The position numbers and the translations under genes were made by a program. This document shows positions 11,437 to 25,900 of a stretch of DNA of 64,000 nt, piece after piece. Within the stretch, counting starts at the first letter, position 1; each line of letters begins with the position of its first letter. The stretch is from Gordionus sp. m RMFG-2023 (lineage: Eukaryota > Nematomorpha > Gordioida > Chordodea > Parachordodidae), in contig NC_088779.1 in the NCBI RefSeq assembly GCF_954871325.1, forward strand, positions 23,066,846-23,130,845. Direction: 5' to 3'. Below the pieces are notes generated by a model that was not told where the DNA came from, did not search any database, and was given only the letters and a program-made list of their open reading frames with translations.

Positions 11437-13879
11437 GTAAAAAATTATTAGAAATAATATACATTTTGTTTTGAGTGATATTAATGATCTGATTATGATT
11501 TGTATAAAAAAATTAAATATAATATTTAATGGGAATGATTAAATTGATTACTATCTTACTCATGACAAATCAAAGAAATAAAACGGGAATCATGTGTGGC
11601 ATCTTAAAGTTGCAAATAAGCTTAAAAAATACAAACTTCAGACACCTGATTACTAAAATTATCGCAAAAAAAATAAAAACCGATACTCATTCCCTGCTTG
11701 GCAATTACCAATTAGGCTGCGAAACAAAAGGAGGCGTAGATATAGCCCTCTCACTGTCTTTGAATCTACATCCACCTGTAAACTCCGTTCTTTGCAAAAT
11801 TGATTTTAAGAATGCCTTCAATACTGTATCTCGTTCCTCAGCACTCAAATCCTTTTACGACAATTTCCCCCAATACTCGCGCATTGTTGACATTTGCTAT
11901 ACCAATAGCAGTCCCCTCATTTTCAATGGTTGCGTTATATACTCCGAAGAGGGTGTTCAACAGGGCGACCCCCTTGGCACTATACTTTTCTGCTTAGCCA
12001 TCCATAATATGATGAAAGATCTCAAATCTGATTTTGATCTAGACCTTAATCTATGGTATCTAGACGATGGCACTCTCTGAGGTAACCAACATAAAATAAG
12101 CAGAGCCCTCTACCACCTCGAAAGAGAATGCCCCAAAATAGGCCTAGAATTAAACAAAACCAAAACAGAAATCTGCATACTCAACCCCGAGATTCCCCTA
12201 GACTCATTTAAAGATTACAATATTATCGAAATCAAAGTTATCCAACTCTTGGGCTCCCCACTACTTAATAATAAAATTTTGGAAAAAACTATCAATAAGA
12301 CCTTCTCCGAGTTGCAAAACTTGGAAAAATTCATCAATCATATCCCATCGTGCCAACTTTTTTATCTATTAAAAAGTGCCAATATTTACCTAAAATCTCG
12401 CACCTCTTCCACTCATCCTCCTCATTCACCTCCTCAGGATTTTTCACCCAACATACTATTTTCTTAAAGACCTTTATGGAAAGAATCCTTAATCTTCCAT
12501 TATCAGACTTTAATTGGCACCTTGCTCAATTATCCGCTAAACTTGGTGGTATGGTATCGACCTGATCCCCTTAGAATTACTCTCCTATCTTTTATCTCTA
12601 ATCGCTTTTTGCTCAATTCTGTGATCTCCTCTTTCATAACCCCCAATGACGATCTCTTAAGCAATCGAAAGATGGAATCTACTAATTCCAGACGGTCAAA
12701 CATTCCCAACCGAAATTTATAATAAATCAATCTTGGAACCCCCTTATAAAGAAACTACTAAATAGTCTTAACCCTTCTGATATCAGCGATATACAACTTC
12801 TTCAACTAAACGATAAATACGGCGTGCATGAATGGCTCGAGGCAATTCCAAGCCTAACCCTTGATAATCTCTTAACCAATGACCAACTGAGAGTTACCAT
12901 AGGATTTAGACATGGATGCATGCTTACACATTCACACACTTATCTTTGCAACCTACCCGTTCAACCAAATGCAAGACACGGCCTAAACTGCTCCCGCAGC
13001 CAAGGTCGCCACCTCCGGCATAAAGCTATAATAAAATCATCCATAACGCTCTTAATAAGGCTAAAATACCTAACATCCTAGAACCAACATACCTCTCTTT
13101 ACAAGATGGTCTCAGACCTGACGGTTTAACCTGCACACCATGGTCCAATGGGAAATCCCTAATTTGGGAAGCAACCTGTGTCTCTTCCTTTCCCTCATCA
13201 ATTAATTCAAACCCTCTTACTATTGGGGAAAATAAAAAAAATTAATAAATATTCAATACTAAATAACTTTATTTTTCAACCCATAGTCATTTCAACTAAT
13301 GGCAATTTCTCACAATCAATATATATTTTTTTTTAATTTTAGCACGTAAAATTTTTAACATTACAAACGAAAAACGCAAATCAATTTTTCTTAAACAAAA
13401 ACTCCAATTAGAAATTTTTAAACATAATTATACCTGTTTTTTAGGAACATTTTATAAGCTCTTTTCAGAGCCATCGATATTTTTAAAATATACATTCACT
13501 TTTAATATATATATATTCATTTTTTATTTTTATATTTTGTTTATATGTTTTAAAGATAAATGAATAATAAAAAATGTCAATTAAAAAAAAATTTATTAAA
13601 GGGAAAATATGAAACCATAATTAATTATCATAAAGCATTTGTTGTCACAAGAGAAAAATATTCCTATAAATATGAAGGAATGAAGTTTTTCTTCTATTTT
13701 CTGTGTTTTGCCATTTGCAAAATAAAATTTGGAAAAGCTACTGTGTTATCTATTAACTTAACACATATTTTAAGTCATTTTTAAATTTAGCTTTGAGCAG
13801 TTGTAGTGAAATACATCTTTTAAAAATTTAACATATTTAAAGCATCTTTTTTATAATTTTAATAAATTAATAATTTCCT

Positions 13880-13935
<56 letters not shown>

Positions 13936-16900
13936 TTTTTCTTTCTTTCTTTCTTTCTTTTTTTCTTTCTTTCTTTCTTTCATTGTGCTTTAATTAAATA
14001 TCGGATTGGACCAATATTTTGGTTTTAAAAAAATATTGGATATTTTTATTGTTTTGGGTTATTTTATTTATGATTGTTATTGTTAATTATATAATATTTT
14101 ATACATAATAATAAATTGATAAAACGAACCAAAATCCAATTTATTTGTTATGTTTAAAAAGAAATCAAATTTAAAAGATAGAGTAGCTAAAAATTTATAT
14201 TGTTTTTCGTTTTTATATCTGTAACAAGAAATGGATTTTAATATATATAGCAAGTCACACTACTAGTGTTGTTAAAGAGTACAGACAATACATTCAGCCA
14301 TAAACATTGCTCATATTTTAAACAGGGTTGCCAGGTCAAAATTTTCAAATTGTGGCAGAAATTCGGTATTTTGTGGCAGTAATGTAAAAATTGTGGGAGA
14401 AATATGAAAATTGCTAAAAAAAACATTTTTTGCCCTGCAAAAGCCCGGCCTGCGGCCGGGATTTAGAATTGACTTAGTTATCCGCTTATTATTTTTTATA
14501 AATATAAAATCGAATCTATTTCCCAAAATAAAATAGGTAATTATTTTTCAAAATAAAATAGCCAACTATTTTTCAAAATAAAATATCCAACTCTTTTTCA
14601 AAATAAAATAGGTAACTATTTTCCAAAATAAAATACGCAACTATTTTTCAAAATAGGTAATTATAGTACGACACAAAATTTCTTATATACTATCTTTATT
14701 ATTAAAATAACATATTGATTTATTATAATATATTAATTTTGTTTAAAAATAATAACCAACGATCTTTTTTAAATACAAAAGAATGTAAACAAGATAAAAT
14801 ATATTTTATGCTAATGTATAAATAAGATTTTATAAAAAAACTAACAATTTTAAATTTACAATGTAAAAAATAATTATAATCAGTGCGGGGAAGTTGTTCT
14901 ACAGTATTTAGTTAATACAATGGGGGAAGGGAATATGATATTTTGAGGCATCAAAAATCTTCAAAGCATAAATCAGTACAGTCTATCAACATCTATTGCA
15001 AAACAAAAATATTCTTCAAAAATAAGAAATAATACAGATGCAACTACAGTTGCGGAAATGGTAAATACCTATTATGCAGTACAACATTCAGAGAGCTCAG
15101 CGTCTACATGACAGTATATTCACTGGATGCAAACCCCCCTCAAAAATATATATCTACCCCCCTACTATACCAAAATGTTATCCATAGAAAATTTAAAAAT
15201 GTAATGGAAAATTTTCTAGATTATTATAGCCTACCCCCCAAAATGCCTACCACCTATCTCCTACCCCTTTATAGATATTAGGATGCAAACTGTTTTTACC
15301 CCCCCCCCCGCTCATGTAGACGCTGAGAGAGCTACTTAACATCACAATATTGGTAGAATCTTTCCCCATAATATTTAACGACTAATATAAATGAAAAGTA
15401 TACTTTGTAGAACACAAATGAGCAAGGCTATCATCAATGTTTTAGGATATAAATCCAGAAGGTCAATTCTTGACGATTTGAAAGATGTGCAAACATATGC
15501 AATTCTAACATAGGCATCTAATAAGGAGATATCAAAACATTTCCCTTGATCCTCCCCTATTTCAACAAAATTAATGTCATTTCAATAAAGCTATTTAAAA
15601 AATTTTCTCCAGATATGAAAAATCCAAAGACATAGCTAACCATATATAATGGTAAATATGGCAGATTTGGCATTACCAATGAATTGCATGGCAGCTTTCT
15701 GATCTGATAATTCCTTAGTGAATTTAGCAAAAACCAGAGTGTATTTACAGAATTGAGTCAGCATAATGTTGGTTGACAGGTTCCTTCTAATACGCGCCAT
15801 CGTAGAATTTTAAAATTTTACAAACCTTTAAAAAATAAATAGATTATAAAAGCTGTCCTAATATTTTGAAAAAAATTTTCAAAAATAAATGGCAGAAGTA
15901 TATTTAGGAATTTTACATATAGGAAATCTACTATATGCTGTTAATATTCAGTTGCAATCAGAAGATTCTCTATTGATAAAGATTCACAAAATCATGCTAC
16001 AGCTCTGTCTATCTCTACAGTTAAAAATAGATAATAAATTTTATGGCGCTATTGCTAAAAATATCATATTACAATGTTCAAATATTACTATAATTAACGT
16101 ATTTTTAAATGAAGCAAATATTTTTATTAAGACAATTTTGGAATATTTACAATCAAGATTTGATTTTAATAACTCTATTTACAAGTGTATAAATATTATG
16201 ACCTTGGAACAGAAACCATCATTTGATGGTTTTTGTAATTTAATAAATATATTAAAATTACCGATGTGAAACTAGTGGAGCACTGCAATTCTAGATAACG
16301 ATATAAAATATATTAAGTAATTTAAAATATATTTATAATAATTATACATACTGTTCTAACTTCTATTCTTTCTAACACGAAAATGTCGAGTGGAGAATTG
16401 GAGAATTTTATAAAAAATATATTTTAGAGCAGAAAAATAAAATAAAAGAACTAGACATATTTTTCGAATAAATATTTAAAATTTATTTTAAAAATATAAA
16501 AATAATCAAATACTGTCTCTCAAAATTTTATATATTAAAAACATTAAAATGCTAAAAAAAAATTGTGGGAGAAATTAAAAAATTGTGGGAGCTTTTTGTG
16601 GGAGTGAGATGTATGTGGGTAAACTAAAAAATTATGGGAGACTCCCACTGATGGGGGGAGACATGGCAACCCTGATTTTAAATGAGATAACTTTTCGAGT
16701 ATTAAAAAAATGCACTACATCATGAAAGTTAGTTGTTTTTTATAAATAAAAATTTTTTAATTTTTATTTGCATTAATTCTAAGATAGATGCCGAGCCATA
16801 ACCACGCCCCCCCCCCAAAAAAAAACATGACCCCTCGAAAAAAATATTATTTATTAAATTTTAACCAACACTAAAAAAATAAAACGAAATTTGTATTCAA

Positions 16901-19900
16901 ATATGATTTAATTTATTCAAATTAATAAACATGAACATACCTATTAGTTATAAAATACATTCATGCATTAATCACTCAAGTGATAAATTTGGACAAAAGG
17001 GATTCAGTTATTGGAAAAATGTGTTAGCTGCAAATAAGGGTCTACTATAAAATGAATTTTCAAAAGCTTATTTAAATCCAATAACAATATGGCATGATAT
17101 AAATTTTAATATAGACACTGAGATAACAACAATTCTGCTAAGCCAGCAAAACCGTAATCGTTATTATCTTAAATCAATATTTGATTTGATGCTATACAAA
17201 ACTTTTTTTAAAATTGTTCTTCTACATCGTGTCAATCCCAAAACTAGTTGGGATCTTTAAGATAAGTTATATCCTTACATATGGCTAGTCGTTAGACTAC
17301 GTTAACGTCAGTTTTCTTATCCAGCATGGTCTTACGGATTTGAGAAGTCTAAGTAAGTCCTGGCCTGCCTCATTCGTTGACACATCATTTCGTAATTGAG
17401 AACTAGCCGGTTCTTTAGTTGATTCTCTTCTTAGCACATGTTCATACTAGGGATGTACCGATATTTTATATCGGATCAGGCCGATATTTCACCCATTTTA
17501 AAATATCGGTTATCGGCAAATATTATAAATTTTAAAAAAATGTTATATCTAAAAAACCATTTATTTTTATAAATAAAATCGAAATATTTTTATGTTTATT
17601 TTTTTAATGGTAATAAATAGTTAATAAACATACTGCCATATTGTTATTTTTGTTCGCATTCTGTTTATAAAAGTGTGCAATAATCTCTTCAGAATCTTCT
17701 TTTTAGTGAAGCTAGTGATATTTACAGTCCCAATCACCGCAGTTTAGCTTTTTTATATTATAATTATTGTTAAATATTGGATAAAAAATATTTTGTCTAA
17801 ATATCTATTTACACCTCAGTCTTATTTTAAATATTTAATTTTTTCATATTTTAAGTTTTATACAGTTTTAGGCTACTAGCTTAACGCATTATATTTTGCA
17901 ACTATTTTGAAATGTAACCTCAAACATGTAACGCATTTTATGAAGGTATTTTATATCTTAACGATATCATTTCCAAAGTATTGCCCAACTTATATTTTTT
18001 TGCTGTTGTGATTCAATTTTTTGACATTTTGCCTTATGTAATTTAACCATGTGTGTTATCATTTTCCAGGTCACTTTTACCTGACAAACCCATTTTTATT
18101 TGAATATTGAACGAATTTGTAATGAATGCTAGGAATATGCAACTTATTCAAACCATAGATATATATATATATAGTATTTAAACACAATTTATTTATCAAA
18201 TTTCACCAAACTTAAGTCGTATGTTAAAAGTGTGCAATATCAAAAATCGATCAATGAAATTAATAATACTTTGCCACACAATTCAAAACATAATCCGAAT
18301 GTGCCGTTAGTTATTGGTCTTATATATTTCCCTGTCAAATTTGCTCAAATTTTATTACATTTGCATTCCAAGCCACCTATCGATTGCTCAACCTATATGG
18401 GAAAGGATAGGGGAGCTCATTCTTTAAAAGTATTGAAAAAAATATTTTTATATTCATACTTATATTATATAACTTAATTACTTATATGTTCTTATAAGTT
18501 TCTTCATTCAGAAAAAAAAGAAATATCCTATGATTTTGAGGAAAATAAAGAGTTATTCTGTATTATTTTTCTTAATTTGATATTTTAAGCTTTAACATAA
18601 TGGAAGCATTTATCCTTTTAAATTTATTTTTTTTATTTTAATTTTATTTTGATAATATCTGTCAAATGAAAAACTTTCACTGGTAGAAATATTCACATAT
18701 ATACGCTGCCAAATAAAAATAAGCCCCCTCCCTTTCAAACACATATATGTCTGAGAAATGTAAAAGTTATATCATCCCCAAGAGGATAGATTTAAATAAA
18801 TATGGTTCGTTAGATTTGGAAATTTTTTCTAGACTCCTCAAAAGCATTTGATATAAGAGATAAAAAGTTAATTTAAGAAAAACGTGTTTTTTATTAGAAT
18901 TCTAAAATGTTTTCTAAGGGGGAGGGGTTAACTTTATTCATGCCAAAGCAAAATTTTTCTTAAAGGTCGGATATAATTGCTATATTATTGAATTCCTTTT
19001 TAGATTTTGAATAATTTAAATTCATTTTAAACAACTATTTCTTATTATACTATGTCATGAAAAGGTATAGAGATTTAATATGAAACCATGTCTAAGATCA
19101 TATTAGAGCATTCTAACGTTGCAACGTTTGGTATTCATTATATAAAAAAAAATAGGAAAACTATAAATATAGTATATTTATAAATTATACAAGGTATATT
19201 TTTTATATAGTAAATTATTCGAAATTAAATACAAATAAAAGCCGTTGATAAAATAAAAATAATTTTAAAGTGTGCTTTCTCGAAATAGCGAAATTTTTAA
19301 AAATGATATTTTGCAAACCTCTATTTTTAGGCTTGCTATTCGAACTTTCTGGATATGGCCTTTGCCCGTTAGAAGTGTTAATTTAAACTAATTTTTTTTT
19401 TAAAAAATTAAATTATTATTTGATAAAGCTTACCTTATTTTTCGATTTACTCTACCCAATGTATCTCGATTCTGATTTGGATAAATTCTTATCACCCAAT
19501 CACGATAACCATTTGAAGTATTCCGATGATACTACCGCTTCGTCCTCCTATCTTTACATGGCAAGAAGTTTATTATGGAAATACCTCCATAAATACAAAG
19601 TCAAAGCAAGTAAATTCGCTCCCACCCCCCAATTTTACAAGTCTGCAAAAGATATTTTATTGACTTTTTTTTCAAAAACATAGACTCTTTTTGAATTAGA
19701 AACCCTGAAAAAAAATTTTCTTTCGAATTTTTGTTATTTTATTTAAAAAATTTCGAGTCCTGGTCGGATTCGAAATTTATAATTTACAAAAATATATTAT
19801 ATTAAAAACAATTTTTATGAAAATACATCAAGTAAAATAAAAAATTTGTCCTTATCACAATTCCATTCTATATATTACTCTATTCTTGATAAAAAGAAGA

Positions 19901-22900
19901 AAAAAAGAAATTATTTTTTATCTTATTTTTAACACTTTCAGACCCGGCCTGCCCGATTTCAAAAGCCTAGCTTCGTGCTGGGCCCATTTGCAGTTCGAGA
20001 ATAAAATCTCTAGGTTTAGAAAAAGAAATTCTATATGACTTAAAAAAATTAAGAGGCTGTGTCTCGGTTCGACTTAATTTTGATACTTAATTGCTAACAG
20101 CTTCTGAACTAGGACACCCTATTTTGGTTTTCTTTAAGTATTTGGTTGGCATTGTTATTTTTCATATTTATTTTCTCGTTTTTTTTATATTTTTGATTTC
20201 GTTTTGTTATTTAAAAAATAAATATTTTTCTTCTGATTTTTAGGCTGTTTAGTAATTATTCGAACCCATGACACGCCCTTATACTTTCATCGTTGTTTTG
20301 TTTGATTTTTTTAAAAATAAATAACATATTTTTAAATATAAGTAAGTTTTAGTTGAAACAAAGAATCCAGAGGAGATAATGAAAGTATTTTTTTAAAAAA
20401 AAATGAAATTAAAAAGTGTTTATTTCAAAGTTTGAAAAAAAAATTCAAAAATTTTGAGCAAAAATCTTTGAAGATTATAAAAAAAAATAAAATTGAAGAT
20501 TTTTTAAAGCAGATATTACAGTTTAGAGAATATTTATTAAATATTAGAAAAGCACTTATTAATAATCAAGAGGGGAAAAACGATTGATTTAAAAAAAAAA
20601 TTTCAAAAAACACAAGTTTATCTTCGAGAAGGCAAATGTGATTATATACCTCGGGATTGTTTACGGGATTATTTGCGTTTGTTTTCAAGTAATAGGCTTG
20701 AGTCGAATATCTCTAACTCATATTGCCAAAATCGTTATGCTTCCCATTCCTACGTCGATTTAGATCGCGATATCAACGGTATGAACGATGATTTAATGCC
20801 CATCAAGATGTTAAATTGCTTGATTAAAACGGAGAAATCGATCTACGACACATTCAGAAATTCTTCTAAATCTTTGACTATTGGCGCGGGCACCATTTTA
20901 CACAATTGTAAAATTATGATCACCAAAGATTCTAATGTGTCAATCGGTGCCGATTGTTATTTATTCGGAGTCGACACGAATATGAATACAAATAATCATT
21001 ATAAAGAACATCCCAAAAACTTCTTTATCCTCCCCGACAAAATCGCTATTTTAACATTGGATATATTATTACCTATCAAGAGTGATTGCAATATGCCGGT
21101 TATGATAGTGCTTGGAGTCACAGATAATATTAAAGTGAGAGATAAACTTGCTTTGATTAAATGTAATTTCATATATTTAAATTTTATTATGTTAATGAGA
21201 GCACTATATAGGCTCACATAATTTGAACGGCAGCATTCAAGCGATGTTGTTGGACGTATTATCTCACTGGAATCTTTAGTTTTACGCTCATCCCTTGGAT
21301 TAACTGTCATATAAAATCGCATTCAAATATATACACTAAAACAGTTAATGCAGACAAATATTTAAAAAAGAAACAAATATTAAGATTTACAAAATATCCT
21401 ATTTATTCCTTATAGTGATAACACCACTAGTTATTTTTTGGCAATGATGCCTCTTTTTCGTTAACTAAAATTGTAAAGAGAAAAATATTCCAAAAAACGA
21501 ATAATATATCCGACAATGCATTTGAAGTCTGCCACTCAAATTACATAAGGATTTTATTTTAAAAAATATGTTGTGATAAATAATTTTAATAACAAAATTT
21601 TTATATTAATTTTTTGAAATACCTAGAGCTAGACATCGTTAGCTCATATTATATAAGCTTGTGCAAATTTCGTTCTTCTCTAGGGACGTCGTCACTGCAT
21701 GGAGCACATTTTTGTAAAAATAATCCTGATAACCAGAAATAGGAACCTTTATGAACTTTAGTTCTAGTTCCAGAACCGTTTCTAGATTTTGTGTCTATAC
21801 GAATGAATAATTGTAGATGAATTTTGTATATAATTACTAAACCCAAAAACCTCATTTATTCATTTCTAAGGTTCAGAGTTCGATTTATTAAAAGTTGTAC
21901 CCGCTTCTGCTGTTCTGATATGATAGCATATCGAATTTTATGTAATAAAACATAGGGTAATTACCAGAGTTGTTAAAGTAGCGAGCTAACTTTTGGTAGC
22001 TAATAGAAGCTACTTTTTTTTGTAATTATTTAATTTTTTAGCGCGCTACTTTTAAAAAATATAATGAAGGTAAGTATAAACATGAAAATTTAAATTCATA
22101 ATTAATTATTTTTAAGATTTATTATTTTATTTTGAAATTGAAACATATTAATTTATATTCATTTGTATTATAAACCTAAATCACGGGTTAATAATTTAAA
22201 ATGTCATCGCCTATGGATATCCAAATCGTTGAAAGTGATTCAGACAATGATTTTAATGAAATGGAAAATACCAGGGAAGAAAATGTTCTTTATAGTTATA
22301 ATACAAATTTATTTGTTTAAAATGTAAAAAAGATATTTCTCAAATCAATCCAGTTATAACCTCAAAAAACACCAAAAGATAAATTGTCATTTTTACATTC
22401 TAATAGTATTTATTTTATAAGACTGTTCTTACCAATAGCTTTAAGGAAATGGAGAAACATTTTAATAATTTAGGTATAGGCGACTCTACATACAAAAAGA
22501 CTAATTCAAATCAACTCAAATTAATATATAATCCAAATGCCAATATTTCTCAGAAATTGGCTGATAAAGTTATTGTTGATTTTATAATTGATACAGTTCA
22601 GCCAATGTCCTTGGTTGATAAACCATCATTTACCATGATGATTAAAACTCTATCCTCTGGTACAACAATTTTATGTGGCCAGACACTAATGAATAAAATA
22701 GCAAATAACTTTAAAGTGATGAAAGATGCTCTAATAGTAGAGTTATCAGAGATATCATATATATGTCACGGTAGATAATTGGACACATAACACTAGTTAA
22801 AAACTTATAAAATGCAACAAATTACCATAAATATTTATTAATCAAAACTAATTATCTTTTAATATTTATAAATGTTGATTTTTATATATTTACTATACAA

Positions 22901-25900
22901 TAACATTATAAGCAAAAAATAAAACAAATTTGTTTCTAAATTTTTTTATAAAAAGTAGCTAAAGCTACTTTTGAAAAATAATAGCTAAAGCTACTTTTGA
23001 AAAATAATAGCTAATAGCGAGCTACTTTTTTTGACAAATAGCGGTAGCGCGCTAATTTTTTTGACAATTCGCGATAGCGGTATCGCGCTACTTTTTAAAG
23101 TAGCGATTAACAACTCTGGTAATTACACTAAACTATATTATGAGATTCAATTTATTTTTGAAAATTTTAAGTTTTATATTTATTATTTGGTATTTAAAGG
23201 ATTCTTACGATATAGGCACGTTTCTTAACCAACCTTTTATGGCTGTAATGAAGGCTAAAGGTATTATTGATAGCGATTTGTGGCCATCTGAAATGGTTTA
23301 AAAAAAATATTTTGTTTTAATATTTTTTTTATAATTATTTCTTTTTTCCTTCACATTTTTCAGAATTCTTATATATTTTTTTTTTGTGAATAGTGAATAG
23401 GAATTGTACATTTACGAAAGAAAGAGAAAGGGTGTGAGGTATAATTAAAATTATTTTATTAAAAATAAGAATTTAAGATTTATAGTTAGAAAACTCTCTT
23501 TTCTACTAGTGTACATTTTTATTATTAGAATTTTATTAAAAATTTGAGAATTTGACATTTATATAGTTAGAAAAATTCTAATACTCTCTTATTCTATGTT
23601 CTAGTGTCCAGAAAAATGTAAAATATATGTTAACGTCAATGTATTTTTCCAGCAATGTGTTATTTCTACAACTTTAAATCATTTTTTGAGCGCGTTTTTA
23701 ATTTAAAAATCGTTACCGGAAATATATTTTATTATGTTTGAAATACCTATCTTATGAATTATAGATAAATTTGCTAGCACTTTTATTACTTAGAATTGTT
23801 TTTAATTTATTTTAGGTAAGCATTTTCAGTAAATAGCTTAAACTTAGTGAGGATTACGGTTTGGACTATGGTTCAAATTTAAAAAACCACCCGTGCCACC
23901 ATCTTAAAATAGGAAGGACCTTTAGGACCGATTTCGATATTGTTAGCTTTATATAAGTGATGAAAATTTTATAATCACTTATTTAATTTAAATCAGAGAC
24001 CTGTAGAGGTCAAAATAAACTCATCATGGTTTTGACAAAAAAATTATTAATCGAATATTAATTATTCATTATTCCTTCTTTTTTTAAACATTCTTTTAAC
24101 ACTACTTGATAATTGATTTGGATTGATGTACCATTATTAAGATTTAAGCTTCGCCTAAATTGTTTCTATCATCGGATGTCTACAAAATTTAAAATAGTTC
24201 CAAATTAATAAATACCTTAAATGTTATAATATAAATAATTTTTCAACAATTTGATATATCGTTATGTAATAGAAAATTTTAACAAATTCATAAATTAAAT
24301 ATCATTATTTGTAAATATCCTATTAGTTCTTTATTTAGAAAAAAACTTATAAATAAAACAAAATTGAGTTTAAGATGCTTTAATGTTTGAATTAACGAAA
24401 ATGATTCCGCTGGAAAATTCGTAGCGTTTTTATTTTTTAGCTAGGACGAAGTATTATTTTTAAACTTATAAAATTTAATTTGTTTAATTAGCGCGATAAA
24501 TCAGTGTACAACGCTAGGCTGTATCCTATCCTTTCTCTGGATTCTGAGAAACGCGGTAATCTTGATAATGTCACCCAATTTCAGTTTTTAGATTGGATTT
24601 TATCTAAGGAAAAATCTGCCAGTTACGATTTATCAGAGTGACTTTTCATAATATTAAATTTTATAAATTTCAAATTCATAATATTTAATTTAATTTATAT
24701 TTTTAAATTTTATTTATCCATGACTCAAATAAATACGTAAGTTGGAAACTAGCTTGGCGATTGTCTATAAAAGAAATTCTGACTTTAATTAGTTACGAAA
24801 ATAATTTCACCAAAGTCAAGTAAATACTTCATATAAAAAATAATAATGATTCTAAATATATATAAAGTCCTTATCGTAGGATTTGGAGGAATTTATATGA
24901 TCCTATATTGCTCTAAGATTTCTTTTCTTGAACCATTTTACTAATAAAATATTAGATTTAAAAAAAAATTATTTATAATTTAAATCAATCATTAAGTATA
25001 ATTATTATCTTGACTACAAATGTTTATTAAGAGCCTTGTTTTTCCGCAATGGCATTTTAAAACATCGTTGAATTGATTTAGTTAGTGCTGAGCGGATTAA
25101 TAAATTTATATTTAATTATGTGTATTTGAAAATATAATATAGTTTGCTCTATATTTTTATTTTCGGGTTATAAATGAGATGTTGTCTTATAGCCGCCCTA
25201 TGTTTCTAATTGCTCCTGCCATTAGTTTTTTTTAAAATATATTTCTTTAATAAAGAAAATAGATAAATTTGTTTTAAATGCTATAATTATTAAGATTTTA
25301 TAGCTATTTGTATTTTTTTTAGTTTAAATAATATTCCCCAAAACTTAAGGCCAATATTAGATCATACTAAATTCTACTAAACTCCATAAATTACAAGTTA
25401 TTAAAAAATAATAAGGAACTGAAAATTAACCGTTTCTTTAAATCGTGTCATACCTGTTTTCCCCTTAAAAAGCCTTTTCCAATCCAGGCTTGGATATGGT
25501 TCGGATTAAATATGCGACCGGACCTTCACTAAATGTGGCAATAAGAAAATGTTTTCTCTTAATCTAAAACATCTAGCTTTATCTTTAAACTTTAGGAATA
25601 AATCGCCGTTTTCTCATAGTTTAAACCCAATACCTAGTCCAGAAAGCAATTTCTTCGTATTCTGGGCTTGTCAAGCAAAATATTTGTATTACTACCAATG
25701 ACGTATAATACTACGTAGCCTAATTCATCTATGGAAATATTTAAATGGTATCGATAGAAATCAGTCGGTGATCGGTGGGTCTATTTATCGCTCGGCTAGT
25801 AAATATCGCTCGGTTAACCACACAATAAATCATTTTATTTCTAAATATCGCTCGGTTAACAACATAATAAATCTAAATATCGCTCGGCTACAAGTACTCG

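Larger units (their letters stand above)
14323..16674 (+). mobile_element. hAT element, 2.35 kb, 8-bp target duplication
   Basis: Terminal inverted repeats CAGGGTTGCCAGGTC (left) and GACATGGCAACCCTG (right), flanked by identical ATTTTAAA (14315-14322 and 16675-16682). Subterminal TTGTGGGAGAAAT repeats occur at both ends. The plus strand carries a degenerate hAT transposase: [12 protein letters not shown] near 15070, a further segment from about 15415 with [12 protein letters not shown], and an open stretch at 15889-16269 containing [18 protein letters not shown]. Many stops and a nested MITE make it non-autonomous. A fragment resembling the GC-rich MITE lies near 14437-14462. Confidence 0.88.
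11437..18216. other. FCSK intron 5, filled with mobile DNA
   Basis: A 6.8-kb intron. It holds a LINE remnant (about 11529-13240), a CTTT microsatellite, a complete-ended hAT element with a MITE inside it, a possible repeat tail near 17217-17440 and a short repeat around 17450-17530 containing TATCGGATCAGGCCGATATT. No FCSK exon is expected here because exons 5 and 6 join in phase and in family order. Confidence 0.7.

Noticed and set aside
17217-17440. tRNA-derived SINE (a TGGCTAGTCGTTAGA word recalls a box A)
   Set aside because: No acceptable box B at the right distance and no A-rich tail; left as an unresolved repeat in FCSK intron 5.
19660-19700. UAG as a reassigned sense codon (stops in FCSK exon 7 and in the IS630 transposase are both TAG)
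   Set aside because: The remaining roughly 1,300 FCSK codons read without any internal TAG, which would be unlikely in such AT-rich DNA if TAG were a sense codon. Local defects or a splice-site problem explain both cases better.
20999-21322. Minus-strand open frame of 107 codons
   Set aside because: Largely antisense to FCSK exon 8, which has strong family similarity on the plus strand.
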